Source: an uncultured Acidobacteriota bacterium
Lineage (GTDB): Bacteria; Acidobacteriota; CAIWXX01
DNA: 64,000 bases
Direction of reading: 5' to 3'
NCBI GenBank assembly: GCA_903916735.1
Contig: CAIWXX010000094.1
Location: 1-64,000 of the forward strand
A program made the position numbers and the translations under genes. This document shows, piece after piece, positions 37,149 to 46,514 of the stretch. Every line of letters starts with the position of its first letter. Position 1 is the stretch's first letter. The notes below the pieces were generated by a model. That model did no database searches and was not told the origin of the DNA. It saw only the letters and a list, made by a program, of their open reading frames with translations.

Positions 37149-37208
37149 CCGAGGGGACCGATTCCACGCCCTCGGTGAACAGTGCTCCTGATGAACGAAC
37201 ACATCAGG
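37149..37208 (+). promoter_or_regulatory. Two tandem hairpins in the purB-purF gap
   Basis: CCGAGGG (37149-37155) pairs with CCCTCGG (37169-37175), and CCTGATG (37187-37193) pairs with CATCAGG (37202-37208). Both stems are perfect 7-mers. They end 16 bases before the purF ribosome site region and could form a structured leader or attenuator. They match no purine or PRPP riboswitch pattern I know. Confidence 0.35.
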
Positions 37209-37230
37209 TTGCCTCTCAGGGGGAATGCTG

Positions 37231-38691
37231 ATGAAACTCGATAAATTTCGCGATGAGTGCGGTGTCTTCGGGGCATTCGGGCATCCAGAGGCTGCACGAA
37301 TGGTTTTCCTCGGCCTGTATGCGCTCCAGCACCGAGGCCAGGAAAGCGGCGGAATCGTTCACATGAACGGAGGTCGTCTCAAGTCGGTCCGAGGCATGGG
37401 ACACATTGTTGATATTTACCGGGAGCACGAGCTGACGGCGATGGGCGGCCCGAATGCGATCGGCCACGTCCGATATTCGACAGCCGGCGAAAGCCATATC
37501 GGAAACGCTCAACCGATCCTGATTGACTCTCATCGCGGCCAGATCGCCCTGGCTCATAATGGAAATCTCGTGAATGCGCTCCAACTGCGTCGCGATTTGG
37601 AACGTGACGGCGCGATTTTTCAGTCGTCGAGCGACAGCGAAGTCATCCTGCACCTGATCGCGCGTTCGAGAGCGGAATCCATCGAGGATGCGATCACCGA
37701 AGCGCTGATGCAGGTTAAGGGGGCCTTTTCGCTGATTTTTCTCACCCCTGACAAGATGTACGCGGTCCGGGATCCGCACGGATTCCGGCCGCTTTCGATC
37801 GGGCAGCTCGGGCACACGGTGCTCGTCGCATCGGAAACCTGCGCCCTCGATATCGTCGACGCCCAATGGCTGCGCGACGTGGCGCCCGGCGAAATGGTCA
37901 TCATTTCGAATGCCGGCGAACAGTCGCTGATGCCCTTCCCGGAAACGAAAACGACGCAGTGTATTTTCGAACATGTCTACTTCTCGCGACCGGACAGCTA
38001 TGTCTTCGGACGCAGCGTCAGCCTCAGCCGGAATATTCTCGGGCGTGAACTGGCTCGCGAACACCCGGTGGATGCGGACATGGTCATCCCGATCCCCGAT
38101 TCCGGCGTTTTCGCCGCGATCGGATTCGCTCAGGAATCGGGAATTCCTTTCGAGTTCGGGCTGATCAGAAATCATTATGTCGGGAGGACCTTCATCGAAC
38201 CGAAGCAATCGATCCGCAATTTCGGTGTGCGCGTGAAACTGAACCCTGTCCGTGATGTGCTCGAAGGGAAGCGCGTTGTCGTCGTGGATGATTCGATTGT
38301 GCGAGGGACGACGAGTCGTAAGATCGTGCGGATGCTGCGGATGGCAGGCGCGAAGGAGGTGCATTTCCGCGTGAGTTGCCCGCCGACAATCGGTTCCTGC
38401 TACTACGGGATTGATACTCCATACCGACATGATCTCATCGCATCGAGCCACAGCATCGAAGAAATTCGAAAATATCTCGATGCCGACAGCCTCGGCTATC
38501 TGAACATCGATGGGCTGATGAAAGCCGTCGGCAACGAGCCCAAGTTCTGCACGGCTTGCTACACATTGAATTACCCAGTGGAATTCCCGCAGGAACAGCT
38601 CGCGCAGCTTCGTCTCTTCGCCGAAGAGCCGGCATTGGAGCCGGCTGGGCATCGCCTGGTGGAGACGCCCCAGCTTGTTCGTCGGGAATAG
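37231..38691 (+). CDS. purF: Amidophosphoribosyltransferase
   Basis: 486 residues from the ATG at 37231 (AGGGGG at good spacing); an ATG two codons earlier is too close to the ribosome site. First committed step of purine synthesis: PRPP plus glutamine to phosphoribosylamine. The N-terminal Ntn-hydrolase has its nucleophile in DECGVFGAFG, so a nine-residue propeptide is probably removed. The PRPP-binding motif VVVVDDSIVRGTTS is present. Cysteines in CIFEHVYFSRPDS, CYYGIDTP and FCTACY match the [4Fe-4S] ligands of the Bacillus-type, oxygen-sensitive enzyme. Confidence 0.97.
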   Translation: MKLDKFRDECGVFGAFGHPEAARMVFLGLYALQHRGQESGGIVHMNGGRLKSVRGMGHIVDIYREHELTAMGGPNAIGHVRYSTAGESHIGNAQPILIDSHRGQIALAHNGNLVNALQLRRDLERDGAIFQSSSDSEVILHLIARSRAESIEDAITEALMQVKGAFSLIFLTPDKMYAVRDPHGFRPLSIGQLGHTVLVASETCALDIVDAQWLRDVAPGEMVIISNAGEQSLMPFPETKTTQCIFEHVYFSRPDSYVFGRSVSLSRNILGRELAREHPVDADMVIPIPDSGVFAAIGFAQESGIPFEFGLIRNHYVGRTFIEPKQSIRNFGVRVKLNPVRDVLEGKRVVVVDDSIVRGTTSRKIVRMLRMAGAKEVHFRVSCPPTIGSCYYGIDTPYRHDLIASSHSIEEIRKYLDADSLGYLNIDGLMKAVGNEPKFCTACYTLNYPVEFPQEQLAQLRLFAEEPALEPAGHRLVETPQLVRRE

Positions 38692-38713
38692 TCGCCCCAT
38701 CTGATCAGAGGAT

Positions 38714-39814
38714 GTGCTTGTGGATGTGAAAAAAAGCAGGAAGAAGCCTGGGCTCCACCGGCAGAAAATGCCGGTGGAACGCCATTTGAATTACGCAGCT
38801 GCCGGCGTCGACATCGACCGCGGAAATGAAGCGGTCTCGCGGATCAAGTTGCTGGCGCGATCGACATTCAGCTCGAACGTCCTGGCGGATCTCGGGCTTT
38901 TCGGAGGGCTCTATCGGCTGCCCTCCGGTTTGAGGCAGCCGGTACTGGTGAGCAGCTGTGATGGTGTCGGGACGAAGCTGAAGCTCGCCTTCATGACCGG
39001 CATTCACAACACAGTCGGACAGGACCTTGTCAATCATTGTGTGAACGATATTTTCGTGCAGGGGGCTGTGCCGCTCTTTTTTCTGGACTATCTTGCCATG
39101 GGCCGCCTGGAACCGACGGTCGTCGAACAGATCGTCGCAGGAATGGCAACAGCGTGCCGCCAGACAAGCACGGCGCTGATCGGCGGAGAAACGGCCGAGA
39201 TGCCGGATTTCTATACGGCCGGCGAGTACGACCTTGCCGGGTTCATTGTCGGAATCGTGGATCGCCTGCTCATCATCGACGGCAAAAGCATCCGTCCGGG
39301 TGACCAGCTCATCGGTTTGCCGTCAACCGGACTTCACACCAACGGCTTCAGCCTGGCGCGAAAGATCTTCTTCGACGTCATGAAGAAAAGGCCGAATAGC
39401 TACCTCAAGGATCTCGGCTGCACGGTGGCCGAAGCGCTCATGGCGGTGCATCGATGCTATTACCCGATGCTCCTCCCGCTCGTCCGGAAAAGGCTTTTCC
39501 GTGGAATGGCGCATATTACCGGTGGGGGCTTTTTGGACAATATCCCGCGGATTTTGCCGAAAGGGTGCGAAGCCCGGATTCGGCGCGGATCATTCCCGAT
39601 TCTCCCGGTATGTGAGATGTTGCAAAAGGCCGGGCGCCTCGACGACGATGAAGCCTATAGGACGTTCAACATGGGCATCGGCATGGTGCTTGTCGTCGGC
39701 CGTCGCGACATGAATCGTGTCACGACATATCTCACGAAGAAGAAAGAAAAGTTTTATCGGATCGGTGAGATCGTCCGAGGCGAGAAAAGAGTGACGCTGC
39801 AGAGCCCCGCTTGA
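38714..39814 (+). CDS. purM: Phosphoribosylformylglycinamidine cyclo-ligase (AIR synthetase)
   Basis: 366 residues with a GTG start at 38714; an in-frame ATG at 38768 (MPVERHLNYAAAGVDID) would match the usual family N-terminus better. Makes aminoimidazole ribonucleotide from FGAM and ATP. Conserved blocks: GVDIDRGN, LVSSCDGVGTKLKLA, HCVNDIFVQGAVPLFFLDYLA, GGETAEMPDFY, GLPSTGLHTNGFSL and AHITGGGFLDNIPR. It follows purF by 22 bases and is cotranscribed. The order purF-purM-purN is common. Confidence 0.96.
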   Translation: MLVDVKKSRKKPGLHRQKMPVERHLNYAAAGVDIDRGNEAVSRIKLLARSTFSSNVLADLGLFGGLYRLPSGLRQPVLVSSCDGVGTKLKLAFMTGIHNTVGQDLVNHCVNDIFVQGAVPLFFLDYLAMGRLEPTVVEQIVAGMATACRQTSTALIGGETAEMPDFYTAGEYDLAGFIVGIVDRLLIIDGKSIRPGDQLIGLPSTGLHTNGFSLARKIFFDVMKKRPNSYLKDLGCTVAEALMAVHRCYYPMLLPLVRKRLFRGMAHITGGGFLDNIPRILPKGCEARIRRGSFPILPVCEMLQKAGRLDDDEAYRTFNMGIGMVLVVGRRDMNRVTTYLTKKKEKFYRIGEIVRGEKRVTLQSPA

Positions 39815-39870
39815 CGATCTATCGAACCGCATGGCGGTCATGTTTACTGTGAAGAGAGTCACGAGATGAC

Positions 39871-39921
39871 AGTAAAAAGCAAAAGCATCTTGCAATGGTG
39901 AATGGAGTTTTGCTTTTTACT
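39871..39921. repeat. Perfect 14-bp inverted repeat of the GTAAAAAG family
   Basis: AGTAAAAAGCAAAA (39871-39884) and TTTTGCTTTTTACT (39908-39921), loop 23 bases, in the purM-purN gap. This is the best-formed member of the A-rich repeat group. It could act as a weak terminator or mRNA hairpin. Confidence 0.65.
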
Positions 39922-40012
39922 TTTTACGTTTTACTTCATCGCCTGGGATTCCTCATCCGACATCTAACGACGCCCTGTTTCCAAGTACATGCCGTCTGGG
40001 GTTGGTTGAATT

Positions 40013-40627
40013 GTGAGTGCTGACGGACAAAGCATCGGGATTCTGCTCTCAGGGCGTGGATCCAATTTCTGTGCGATCGCTGACCGTATTGCGAAGGGGG
40101 ATTTAAAAGCCCATATCGACGTCGTCGTGAGCGACAAGGCGGATGCTCGTGGCCTGCAGGCGGCGCGTGAACATCATCTGGCTACAGTCTTCGTAGATCC
40201 GAAGGCGCATGCGTCACGGGCGGAATTTGATCATGCAGTCGGGCGAATTTTGCAGGATCATGCTGTCGATTTGGTCTGCCTGGCAGGCTACATGCGGATC
40301 CTGAGTCCTGACTTCATACGGCTTTTCCAGGGGCGCATTCTCAATATTCACCCGGCGCTGCTTCCGGCGTTCCCGGGATTGCATGCCCAGCGGCAGGCGC
40401 TTGAACATGGTGTGAAGGTCTCTGGCTGCACGGTACACTTCGTTGATGATGGAGTCGATACCGGCCCGATCGTTTTGCAGGAAGCCGTGCCGGTCCTGGA
40501 TGATGACACTGAAGAGGCGCTTTCCAAGCGCATACTCGCTCGCGAGCACGATCTCTACTGGCGCGCCATCGATCTTGTGTTATCGAAAAAGATCGCGATT
40601 GAAGGCCATCGCACAACGCATCGGTGA
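40013..40627 (+). CDS. purN: Phosphoribosylglycinamide formyltransferase
   Basis: 204 residues, GTG start. Transfers a formyl group from 10-formyl-tetrahydrofolate to GAR. Family markers: IGILLSGRGSNFCAI at the N-terminus, CLAGYMRILSPDF, NIHPALLPAFPGLHAQRQAL with the catalytic Asn/His, and TVHFVDDGVDTGPI with the catalytic Asp. Last gene of the purine block, 198 bases after purM with the inverted repeat between. Confidence 0.96.
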   Translation: MSADGQSIGILLSGRGSNFCAIADRIAKGDLKAHIDVVVSDKADARGLQAAREHHLATVFVDPKAHASRAEFDHAVGRILQDHAVDLVCLAGYMRILSPDFIRLFQGRILNIHPALLPAFPGLHAQRQALEHGVKVSGCTVHFVDDGVDTGPIVLQEAVPVLDDDTEEALSKRILAREHDLYWRAIDLVLSKKIAIEGHRTTHR

Positions 40628-40770
40628 ACCCCGCTCGGGGCCTTGGCATACGCAGGAATTGAAGCAGCAAAACACTTGCACCAAGGCCGGCTTCACCTGC
40701 TCGGTCGAGCTAAGATTTAAGAATTAGTGTCTAAACGGCGAAATGTCGACACGAAATGGCAAGATTCCAT

Positions 40771-40885
40771 CCGAACCTCTTAGGAATGCAGGAAGTAAGG
40801 AAACCAGGTACGAACCGGCCATTGCCGGCACACTACTACCTTCCGTTCCCGCATTCCTACCTTCCAGGCTTCCTGAGAGGTCCGG
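40771..40885. repeat. Dispersed palindromic repeat, copy C (short, inverted)
   Basis: Arms CCTCTTAGGAA (40776-40786) and TTCCTGAGAGG (40870-40880) repeat those of copies A and B with one mismatch. The left flank CGAACCTCTTAGGAATGCAG resembles the reverse complement of the right arm of copy B. It lies in the 555-base gap 40628-41182 between purN and tyrS; the rest of that gap shows nothing. Confidence 0.65.
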
Positions 40886-41182
40886 TGTCGCCCGGGTGGT
40901 GCGGCCACTGTCTTTGGTTCTGGCTCCGCCAAGTTAGGTCCCTACGGCCAACGCGTTGTTGAGGTACAGATGCAAGACTCTCGTTTCATGCGCCTGAAAT
41001 ATCTGACCATATCTGATGCGCTATTATTGTCCCCCTCTGCGCGATTCTCTTTGTGAATGTGGACGTCACCATCAACGTGGATCTCGACATAGCCGAATTC
41101 CCTATGACGCACGACATGATGTGGCGGTTCGTGAATTGTCGATTGCGCTTCTTTGCAAATATCTGCTAGGGTATCGCCTGCT

Positions 41183-42403
41183 ATGAGCATGATCAAATCA
41201 CCTGAAGAACAACTGAAACTGCTCCAGAAAGGCGCTGTTGAAATCATTCGCGAAGAGGAGCTGCTTCGGAAGCTCCGCACGGGGCGCCCACTCCTGGTGA
41301 AAACTGGCTTCGACCCAACGGCGCCCGACCTGCATCTCGGCCATACTGTGCTCCTGCAGAAGATGAAACAGTTTCAGGACCTGGGCCATAGTGTCGTTTT
41401 TCTCATCGGCGATTTTACCGGACTCATCGGCGATCCGACCGGCCGTAATATCACGCGCAAGCCGATGAGTCGCGATGAGATCCTTCAGAATGCGGAGACT
41501 TACAAAAAGCAGGTTTTCAAAATACTCGATCCGGAAAAAACCATTATCGATTTCAACAGCCGGTGGCTGTCGGCGCTCACGAGTGAGGAATTCATTCGAC
41601 TCTGCGCGAAATACACGGTTGCGCGCGTTCTCGAGCGCGATGACTTCACCAAGCGCCTGAAAGCGGGCCTGCCGATTTCGATCCATGAGATCCTCTATCC
41701 GTTGGCTCAAGGGTACGACTCGGTTGCTCTGCGCGCCGACGTGGAACTCGGTGGGACGGATCAGAAATTCAATTTACTGGTCGGCCGGGACCTTCAGCGC
41801 GAGTACGGGCAGGAGCCACAGGTCATCCTGACGACGCCGCTTCTCGAGGGGTTGGACGGCGTCGACAAAATGAGCAAGTCTCTCGGCAACTACGTCGGCA
41901 TCAATGAACCCGCTCGCGAAATTTATGGCAAGATCCTGTCGATCACCGACGAGCTCATGTTCAAATACTACGAGCTGCTCACGGATTTGACCCTCGACGA
42001 CATCCGCGAGCTCAAGCGCGACATTGCGGATGGACGAAAGCACCCGAAGCGCGTCAAACAGGACCTCGCTTTGGTGCTCGCCGGCCGCTATTGCGGCGCT
42101 GAAGCGGCTCGGCAGGCGGAAGAGGAATTTGAACGCATCTTTGCACAGAAAGGCGCGCCGGATGAAATGATACGCCTCCGGTGGGGCTGCGAAGAGAAGC
42201 CCGTACCGATCATCGATCTGCTCGCGAAATTGAGCATCGCGAAGTCAAAGGCAGAGGCCCGGAGGCTTATCGAAGCGGGCGGAGTGACAATTGACGGTGT
42301 GCGCGTGACTGATCCGCTGGGACGCCTGGATATTTCGTCACCGCGTGACATGCAAATCAAGGTCGGCAAGCGCGGATTCAATCTGGTTGAGCTCTTCAAA
42401 TAA
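41183..42403 (+). CDS. tyrS: Tyrosyl-tRNA synthetase
   Basis: 406 residues from the ATG at 41183; an ATG two codons later is equally possible. Class I synthetase with HLGH (in [10 protein letters not shown]) and KMSKS (in [12 protein letters not shown]). The tyrosine pocket region and GGTDQKFN are present. A C-terminal S4-type RNA-binding domain (about 345-406, [17 protein letters not shown]) is complete. The short KMSKS loop and overall length suit the TyrZ-like branch. No T-box leader was found. It lies 12 bases before the Nudix gene. Confidence 0.96.
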   Translation: MSMIKSPEEQLKLLQKGAVEIIREEELLRKLRTGRPLLVKTGFDPTAPDLHLGHTVLLQKMKQFQDLGHSVVFLIGDFTGLIGDPTGRNITRKPMSRDEILQNAETYKKQVFKILDPEKTIIDFNSRWLSALTSEEFIRLCAKYTVARVLERDDFTKRLKAGLPISIHEILYPLAQGYDSVALRADVELGGTDQKFNLLVGRDLQREYGQEPQVILTTPLLEGLDGVDKMSKSLGNYVGINEPAREIYGKILSITDELMFKYYELLTDLTLDDIRELKRDIADGRKHPKRVKQDLALVLAGRYCGAEAARQAEEEFERIFAQKGAPDEMIRLRWGCEEKPVPIIDLLAKLSIAKSKAEARRLIEAGGVTIDGVRVTDPLGRLDISSPRDMQIKVGKRGFNLVELFK

Positions 42404-42415
42404 GGCCGGACACTG

Positions 42416-43033
42416 ATGACCGAGCCCGACAAACCAGACATCGGTTCATATACTCACGAACGCGAAACCGTCATTTCCAGCGATCGAGTCTATGCGGGGC
42501 GCATCTTCACCGTCGACGTCGACCATGTGAGATTGGGCAACGGCCGGGAATCCATGCGGGATGTCGTGCGACACTGCGGCGCCTCGCTCATCGTGCCGGT
42601 CCTCGAAGACAACCGCCTCATCATGGTGCGGCAATTCCGTTATGCGATCGGGGAGATACTGGTGGAGCTTCCTGCGGGCAAACTGGATGTCGCCGGCGAA
42701 GCCCCTCTGGAATGCGCTCAGAGGGAATTGGCCGAGGAAACCGGATATGCAGCACAATCATGGCATCGCCTGGGGTTCATCTACACATCCCCTGGCTTTT
42801 GTGATGAAAGAATTCATTGCTTCCTGGCCTTGGGCCTTCAGCGGTGTTCTGTGAAAACGAGTGACTCGGAAGAGAACATCGAAATCGTCCACGTCACGTA
42901 CAAGGAAGCGATGGACTTCATCGCATCCGGAGCTATCTGCGATGCGAAAACGATTGCCGGCTTATCGATGGCGCATGTCTTTTATCCTGCTCTCGATCCC
43001 GCCACAGTCAGTAAGGTCAGTGATCCGACCTGA
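42416..43033 (+). CDS. Nudix hydrolase, ADP-ribose pyrophosphatase type
   Basis: 205 residues. The Nudix box is visible as GKLDVAGEAPLECAQRELAEETGY, with one extra residue before the first Glu. The leading LVELPAGKLD and trailing YTSPGFCDERIHCFLA are typical of ADP-ribose diphosphatases (NudF/NudE-like), which turn ADP-ribose into AMP and ribose-5-phosphate. Cotranscribed with tyrS, perhaps only by position. Convergent with the TetR gene. The gap 43034-43171 has no clear terminator. Confidence 0.93.
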   Translation: MTEPDKPDIGSYTHERETVISSDRVYAGRIFTVDVDHVRLGNGRESMRDVVRHCGASLIVPVLEDNRLIMVRQFRYAIGEILVELPAGKLDVAGEAPLECAQRELAEETGYAAQSWHRLGFIYTSPGFCDERIHCFLALGLQRCSVKTSDSEENIEIVHVTYKEAMDFIASGAICDAKTIAGLSMAHVFYPALDPATVSKVSDPT

Positions 43034-43171
43034 TTTTCCGGGGCTTATCTCATGAACATTTTTATTAAATATGGATGGGGTCGTCGACGTGGACGCCCTC
43101 AATTGGATTCGTAGACGATATTACATGCGCAGTATTGCCTCGGCACGAGAGCCTGTGCGCTCTCGACCTGA

Positions 43172-43789
43172 CTAACGCCTTTTCTTCGGAACAGATGAAT
43201 TTCCGAGGCGCATTTCGTCAATGAAGATCCTTTCAAAATGGGCGGCGGCTTTTTTCCATGTGAAAATCTGGCTGAGTGCCACATAGCCGGCCATGCCTTC
43301 CATGGCCGTCAGAAGGGCGACGGCCCGGCTTTCGGGGTCATGCCGGCGAAAATGCCCATCTTTAAAGCCCCGTCGATAGCATCCGGCGATCCAGTCAAGC
43401 ACGTAGCTGATGTAATAATCCCAATCTGTTTCGGATCCTGAGTGAGTCATGGTCTTCGACAGCGATTGGAGCCAGAAGGTGACTTCTCGAGGGTGCGCCG
43501 CATAATGTTTCAGAAGTCGCCGAATATAGAATCGTAATGCCTGAACCGGATTGGAAGTTTTATCCAAATCCTCGATGATCACACAAATTGATTCAAGATA
43601 CTGCTGATGAACCGCCAGCAGGATCTCTTCTTTATTTCTGAAATGGTAGTAAAGCCCTCCTTTGGTGAGTTGCGCACGGCGAGCGATTGCGTCGAGCGAT
43701 GTGCTTTCGTAGCCCCTTTTTAAAAATTCCTGGAGGGCGGCTTCGACGATATCGGGACGCAAAATATCACGCGGAGATTTCCGAGTCAT
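43172..43789 (-). CDS. TetR-family transcriptional regulator
   Basis: 205 residues. N-terminal helix-turn-helix: EAALQEFLKRGYESTSLDAIARRAQLTKGGLYYHFRNKEEIL. The C-terminal ligand-binding half (about 60-200) is variable, so the effector is unknown. Ribosome site GGGGAGG lies ten bases before the ATG. No exporter or enzyme is divergent from it, so it may act elsewhere in the genome. The 278-base gap before the polyferredoxin gene holds only a weak hairpin. Confidence 0.93.
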   Translation of the reverse strand: MTRKSPRDILRPDIVEAALQEFLKRGYESTSLDAIARRAQLTKGGLYYHFRNKEEILLAVHQQYLESICVIIEDLDKTSNPVQALRFYIRRLLKHYAAHPREVTFWLQSLSKTMTHSGSETDWDYYISYVLDWIAGCYRRGFKDGHFRRHDPESRAVALLTAMEGMAGYVALSQIFTWKKAAAHFERIFIDEMRLGNSSVPKKRR

Positions 43790-44005
43790 CAGTACATGAC
43801 CTCCCCGTTGTCATGGCGTCATCTGATAATATCTTACCATAGAGTGATCCTGATGTTGGAACCCTGATTGATGAAAGTCGGCGGGGGGCTCGACTTCGCC
43901 GAAGGATGGAGGAATCCGGGTGACCGGCGGCACGACGGGCTGCACCGACTTCAATCCTGTCCCAGATACCATATTCGGGCACCGTCAATTGTGATGGAGA
44001 ATGCC

Positions 44006-44030
44006 TCTTCTTTCTCCGGGATAAAGAAGA
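44006..44030 (-). terminator. Weak hairpin after the polyferredoxin operon
   Basis: TCTTCTTT (44006-44013) and AAAGAAGA (44023-44030) make an AT-rich 8-bp stem with a 9-base loop, about 38 bases past the stop on the minus strand. Confidence 0.25.
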
Positions 44031-44067
44031 TGCGTGGAATGTGGAACAGAACCCCTGGTCCACTGAT

Positions 44068-45546
44068 CTACGGCGCCAGAATCATTTTGTTGAGTGGATC
44101 GCGGGTTTCTCCGACGGATGTTACTCGGATAGCGGCTTCTTCGCCGACCGGGCATTTATTTTCGCAGATCCCGCATCCGACGCATCGGAGCGGGTCCACT
44201 CTCGGACGCTGGAGGTGCACTGTCCGTCCCTTGCGATCGACCACATCGACTTCTTCGAACCACAAGGCCTTTGGATCGGTGGGGCACACCTCTTCGCAGA
44301 CGATGCACGGTGTATTCATCGCCCATGGCAGACATCGTCCAGGATGGATGAAGGCAGTCCCGATTCGTACAGGCGGTCGCCCGTCGTATCCCGTCTTGCG
44401 AACCGCCGTCAGCTGTGTAATCGCCCCTGTCGGACAGACTTCGCCGCATCTCGTGCATGCGAATTCACAAAATCCGCGGCGCGGGATGATGACCGGGGTC
44501 CAGAATCCTTCGACGCCGGCCTGTGCGATGGCCGGGTGGATTGCCCCTGTCGGGCAGGATTGCTGGCAGAGCGAACATTTGACGCATCGCGTCAGGAAAT
44601 CATTTTCGCCGAGTGATCCCGGTGGACGGATAAGATGGGAATGTGCCGCCGATCGGCCTCCGCCGGCGGCCCGGAGTATCGGAGCAAGCACGATGCCGCC
44701 GATGGCCGTGCCGATCATTCTCCGCCGCGAGATATCCGGAATCGGCGGCTGTGCGGGCAGCGGCGGGAGGAAGCGATAGGAAAGCGCATTCTCGGGGCAT
44801 GCCGGGATGCAATTCAGACAGACATGGCATTCGCCGACGCGGTGATCTCCGAGGGGTTCGTCGCCGCCCTGGCAGGCGAACGTGCATTTCACGCAGCCGG
44901 TGCAGGCGTCCCGACGGCAGTGGATCCGGAATAAGGCGAGTCGGGAGAAGCAGCCCAGGAGCGCTCCGAGCGGGCACAAAGCACGACAGAAGAGGCGGGG
45001 AATGAAGCGGCTGGAAACCAGAATCGCCAGGAAGAACAGCGCCGCCAACCAACCACCCGGCACCGGCCGGCCACCAGGAAGGATGGGCCAGAAGCCGGAG
45101 GCAAGACCTCGCGCCGACAGCGATAGCGGATCCAGGAGGCCGGTCTGAAGCGACCCGGCGAGTGATCCGATGAGCAGCGCCGCCAGCACATAATACTTAA
45201 TGGCATACCACGTCCGGTACCGATTGATGAGCAGGCTCTCGCGGCGCGTGCGAGGCGAGAGGATCCAACTGAAGAACTGCTGCAAGGTGCCGAGTGGGCA
45301 GATCCATCCACAGAAGGCGCGCCCAAAGAGGAAACAGAGAACAATCAGGGCGACGCTCCAGATGAGTGCGCCTGGGAGCGTCCCGCTGCCGAGAACAACC
45401 CCGACAGCGCTTAAAGGGTCCGTGTGGTGAAAAAGTGAATATGGGAAGGCTCGCGTATCACCCGCCGCGAGACGCGACAGCAGCCAGAGAAAGAGAGCGA
45501 GGAAGCTCGTCTGGTACAGTATCCGGATCGACCGGGTCCAGGTCAC
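44068..45546 (-). CDS. Membrane polyferredoxin (NapH-NapG-like fusion)
   Basis: 492 residues. The N-terminal half is a NapH/NosR-like membrane unit: several helices, FCGWICPLGTLQQF and FCRALCPLGALLG (CxxxCP pairs), then two 4Fe-4S ferredoxin motifs (CTGCVKCTFACQ; CHVCLNCIPACP). A twin-arginine-like RRRMIGTAIGGIVLAP follows at mid-protein. The C-terminal half is NapG-like, with four more cluster motifs (CVKCSLCQQSCP, CTRCGEVCP, CIVCEEVCP, CVGCGICENKCP). It probably moves electrons from quinol or inward donors to a periplasmic partner. Overlaps the upstream DUF362 stop as ATGA, so it belongs to that module. Confidence 0.93.
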   Translation of the reverse strand: MTWTRSIRILYQTSFLALFLWLLSRLAAGDTRAFPYSLFHHTDPLSAVGVVLGSGTLPGALIWSVALIVLCFLFGRAFCGWICPLGTLQQFFSWILSPRTRRESLLINRYRTWYAIKYYVLAALLIGSLAGSLQTGLLDPLSLSARGLASGFWPILPGGRPVPGGWLAALFFLAILVSSRFIPRLFCRALCPLGALLGCFSRLALFRIHCRRDACTGCVKCTFACQGGDEPLGDHRVGECHVCLNCIPACPENALSYRFLPPLPAQPPIPDISRRRMIGTAIGGIVLAPILRAAGGGRSAAHSHLIRPPGSLGENDFLTRCVKCSLCQQSCPTGAIHPAIAQAGVEGFWTPVIIPRRGFCEFACTRCGEVCPTGAITQLTAVRKTGYDGRPPVRIGTAFIHPGRCLPWAMNTPCIVCEEVCPTDPKALWFEEVDVVDRKGRTVHLQRPRVDPLRCVGCGICENKCPVGEEAAIRVTSVGETRDPLNKMILAP

Positions 45547-46514
45547 GCAACCCCCAGTTCGGTGATCAACTTCACGTCGCTTCGACCAAGCCCCTTCTGT
45601 TCAGCTTCGCTGATAAACCCGAGTGAATTCGGGTCAAGCCCGAGCTGGGTTGCGCCCCACGCATCGCAGAGGACCGGATCGATGCCGGCGGCAATCGCCC
45701 CCACCTGTTTGACATCGGCCAGGCTTCCCCCCTGCGGCCCGTTCCTCATGAGCACGCGCGTGGCATCGATAACGGTCAGCGTTGGACGGAACATGGCGCC
45801 GAGCTCAGCCATCGCTCTCTGGATGTCCTGGTGAAGGCGGTTGCGTCCCCGTCCCAGGACTCCCATCCAGTTTTTCATCCCGATCGTCACGCGAGAGAGA
45901 CTGTGGTGCTTCACGACCGGCACGTTAATGACACGATTGGCCGTCAGTAACGGGGCGAAGACCTCCATACCCGCCGAGTACCCGGAAAGATCGGCGGCGA
46001 CCATCTTGAGCTGCTGTGCGTAGATGACGTCGGCGCCGGCTGCCTTTGCGGCGTCGAGAATACCGGTGCGGGTAAAACATCGAGTCGGGTCATTCACCGA
46101 GATATCGGCCACGATCACGCGCCCGGCGCCTGCGGCTTTGCAAAGGCGAACGAGCTCTGCGACAACCTTCGGATCCGTATTGGCGCCCTGATCCGGGAGG
46201 CGATCCCAACCTACATTCGGCTTGATGAGAACGCTCTCGCCTTTCTTGACGAACTTGTTCATTCCGCCGAGTGCCGTGATGAGACGGCGGACATTGGCCG
46301 CCGGGTCGTTGCCTCGGGCCACAACCGTTCGAGCTGAGGCGCCGGTTTGAGGCAGCCGCCAGTCCGGTATTGCCGGCGCCGCCGCATGAACGGATCGCCG
46401 ATCATGAAAGAAATACGCTCCAACACCGATTGCGGCGGCTCCGATCGCGGTTGCTGAGAGACGGGCAACGGCTTCGCGGCGTGAAATGTGATGGTCATAG
46501 GGATCGTGAATCAC
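45543..46514 (-). CDS. DUF362 family protein with Tat signal (second copy)
   Basis: 323 residues from a GTG (46512-46514), chosen because AAAGGAG lies eight bases upstream and GTGA overlaps the DUF6599 stop; an in-frame TTG at 46535 is unlikely. Tat-type signal HHISRREAVARLSATAIGAAAIGVGAYFF. DUF362 core: GESVLIKPNVGWDR, VAELVRLCKAAGAGRVIVAD, VPVVKHHSLSRVTIGMKNWMGVLGRGRN. No iron-sulfur motif is seen in this protein, but the next gene supplies many. Paralogue of 9841-11052. Role unknown; probably a periplasmic partner of the polyferredoxin. Confidence 0.9.
   Translation of the reverse strand: MIHDPYDHHISRREAVARLSATAIGAAAIGVGAYFFHDRRSVHAAAPAIPDWRLPQTGASARTVVARGNDPAANVRRLITALGGMNKFVKKGESVLIKPNVGWDRLPDQGANTDPKVVAELVRLCKAAGAGRVIVADISVNDPTRCFTRTGILDAAKAAGADVIYAQQLKMVAADLSGYSAGMEVFAPLLTANRVINVPVVKHHSLSRVTIGMKNWMGVLGRGRNRLHQDIQRAMAELGAMFRPTLTVIDATRVLMRNGPQGGSLADVKQVGAIAAGIDPVLCDAWGATQLGLDPNSLGFISEAEQKGLGRSDVKLITELGVA

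Noticed and set aside
37141-37160. GGGGAAAGTCCGAG resembling the start of the RNase P RNA core
   Set aside because: The rest of the RNase P RNA consensus is absent and the gap is only 137 bases; chance match.
37216-38700. 494-residue minus-strand open frame
   Set aside because: Exactly antisense to purF, whose identity is certain; compositional shadow.
40890-40905. GGGTGGTGCGGCC resembling a T-box antiterminator motif upstream of tyrS
   Set aside because: It lies about 290 bases before tyrS, has no terminator pairing or specifier stem, and differs from consensus; not a T-box.
43868-44779. 303-residue plus-strand open frame
   Set aside because: Antisense to the polyferredoxin gene for most of its length, with low-complexity Arg/Ser/Pro content.
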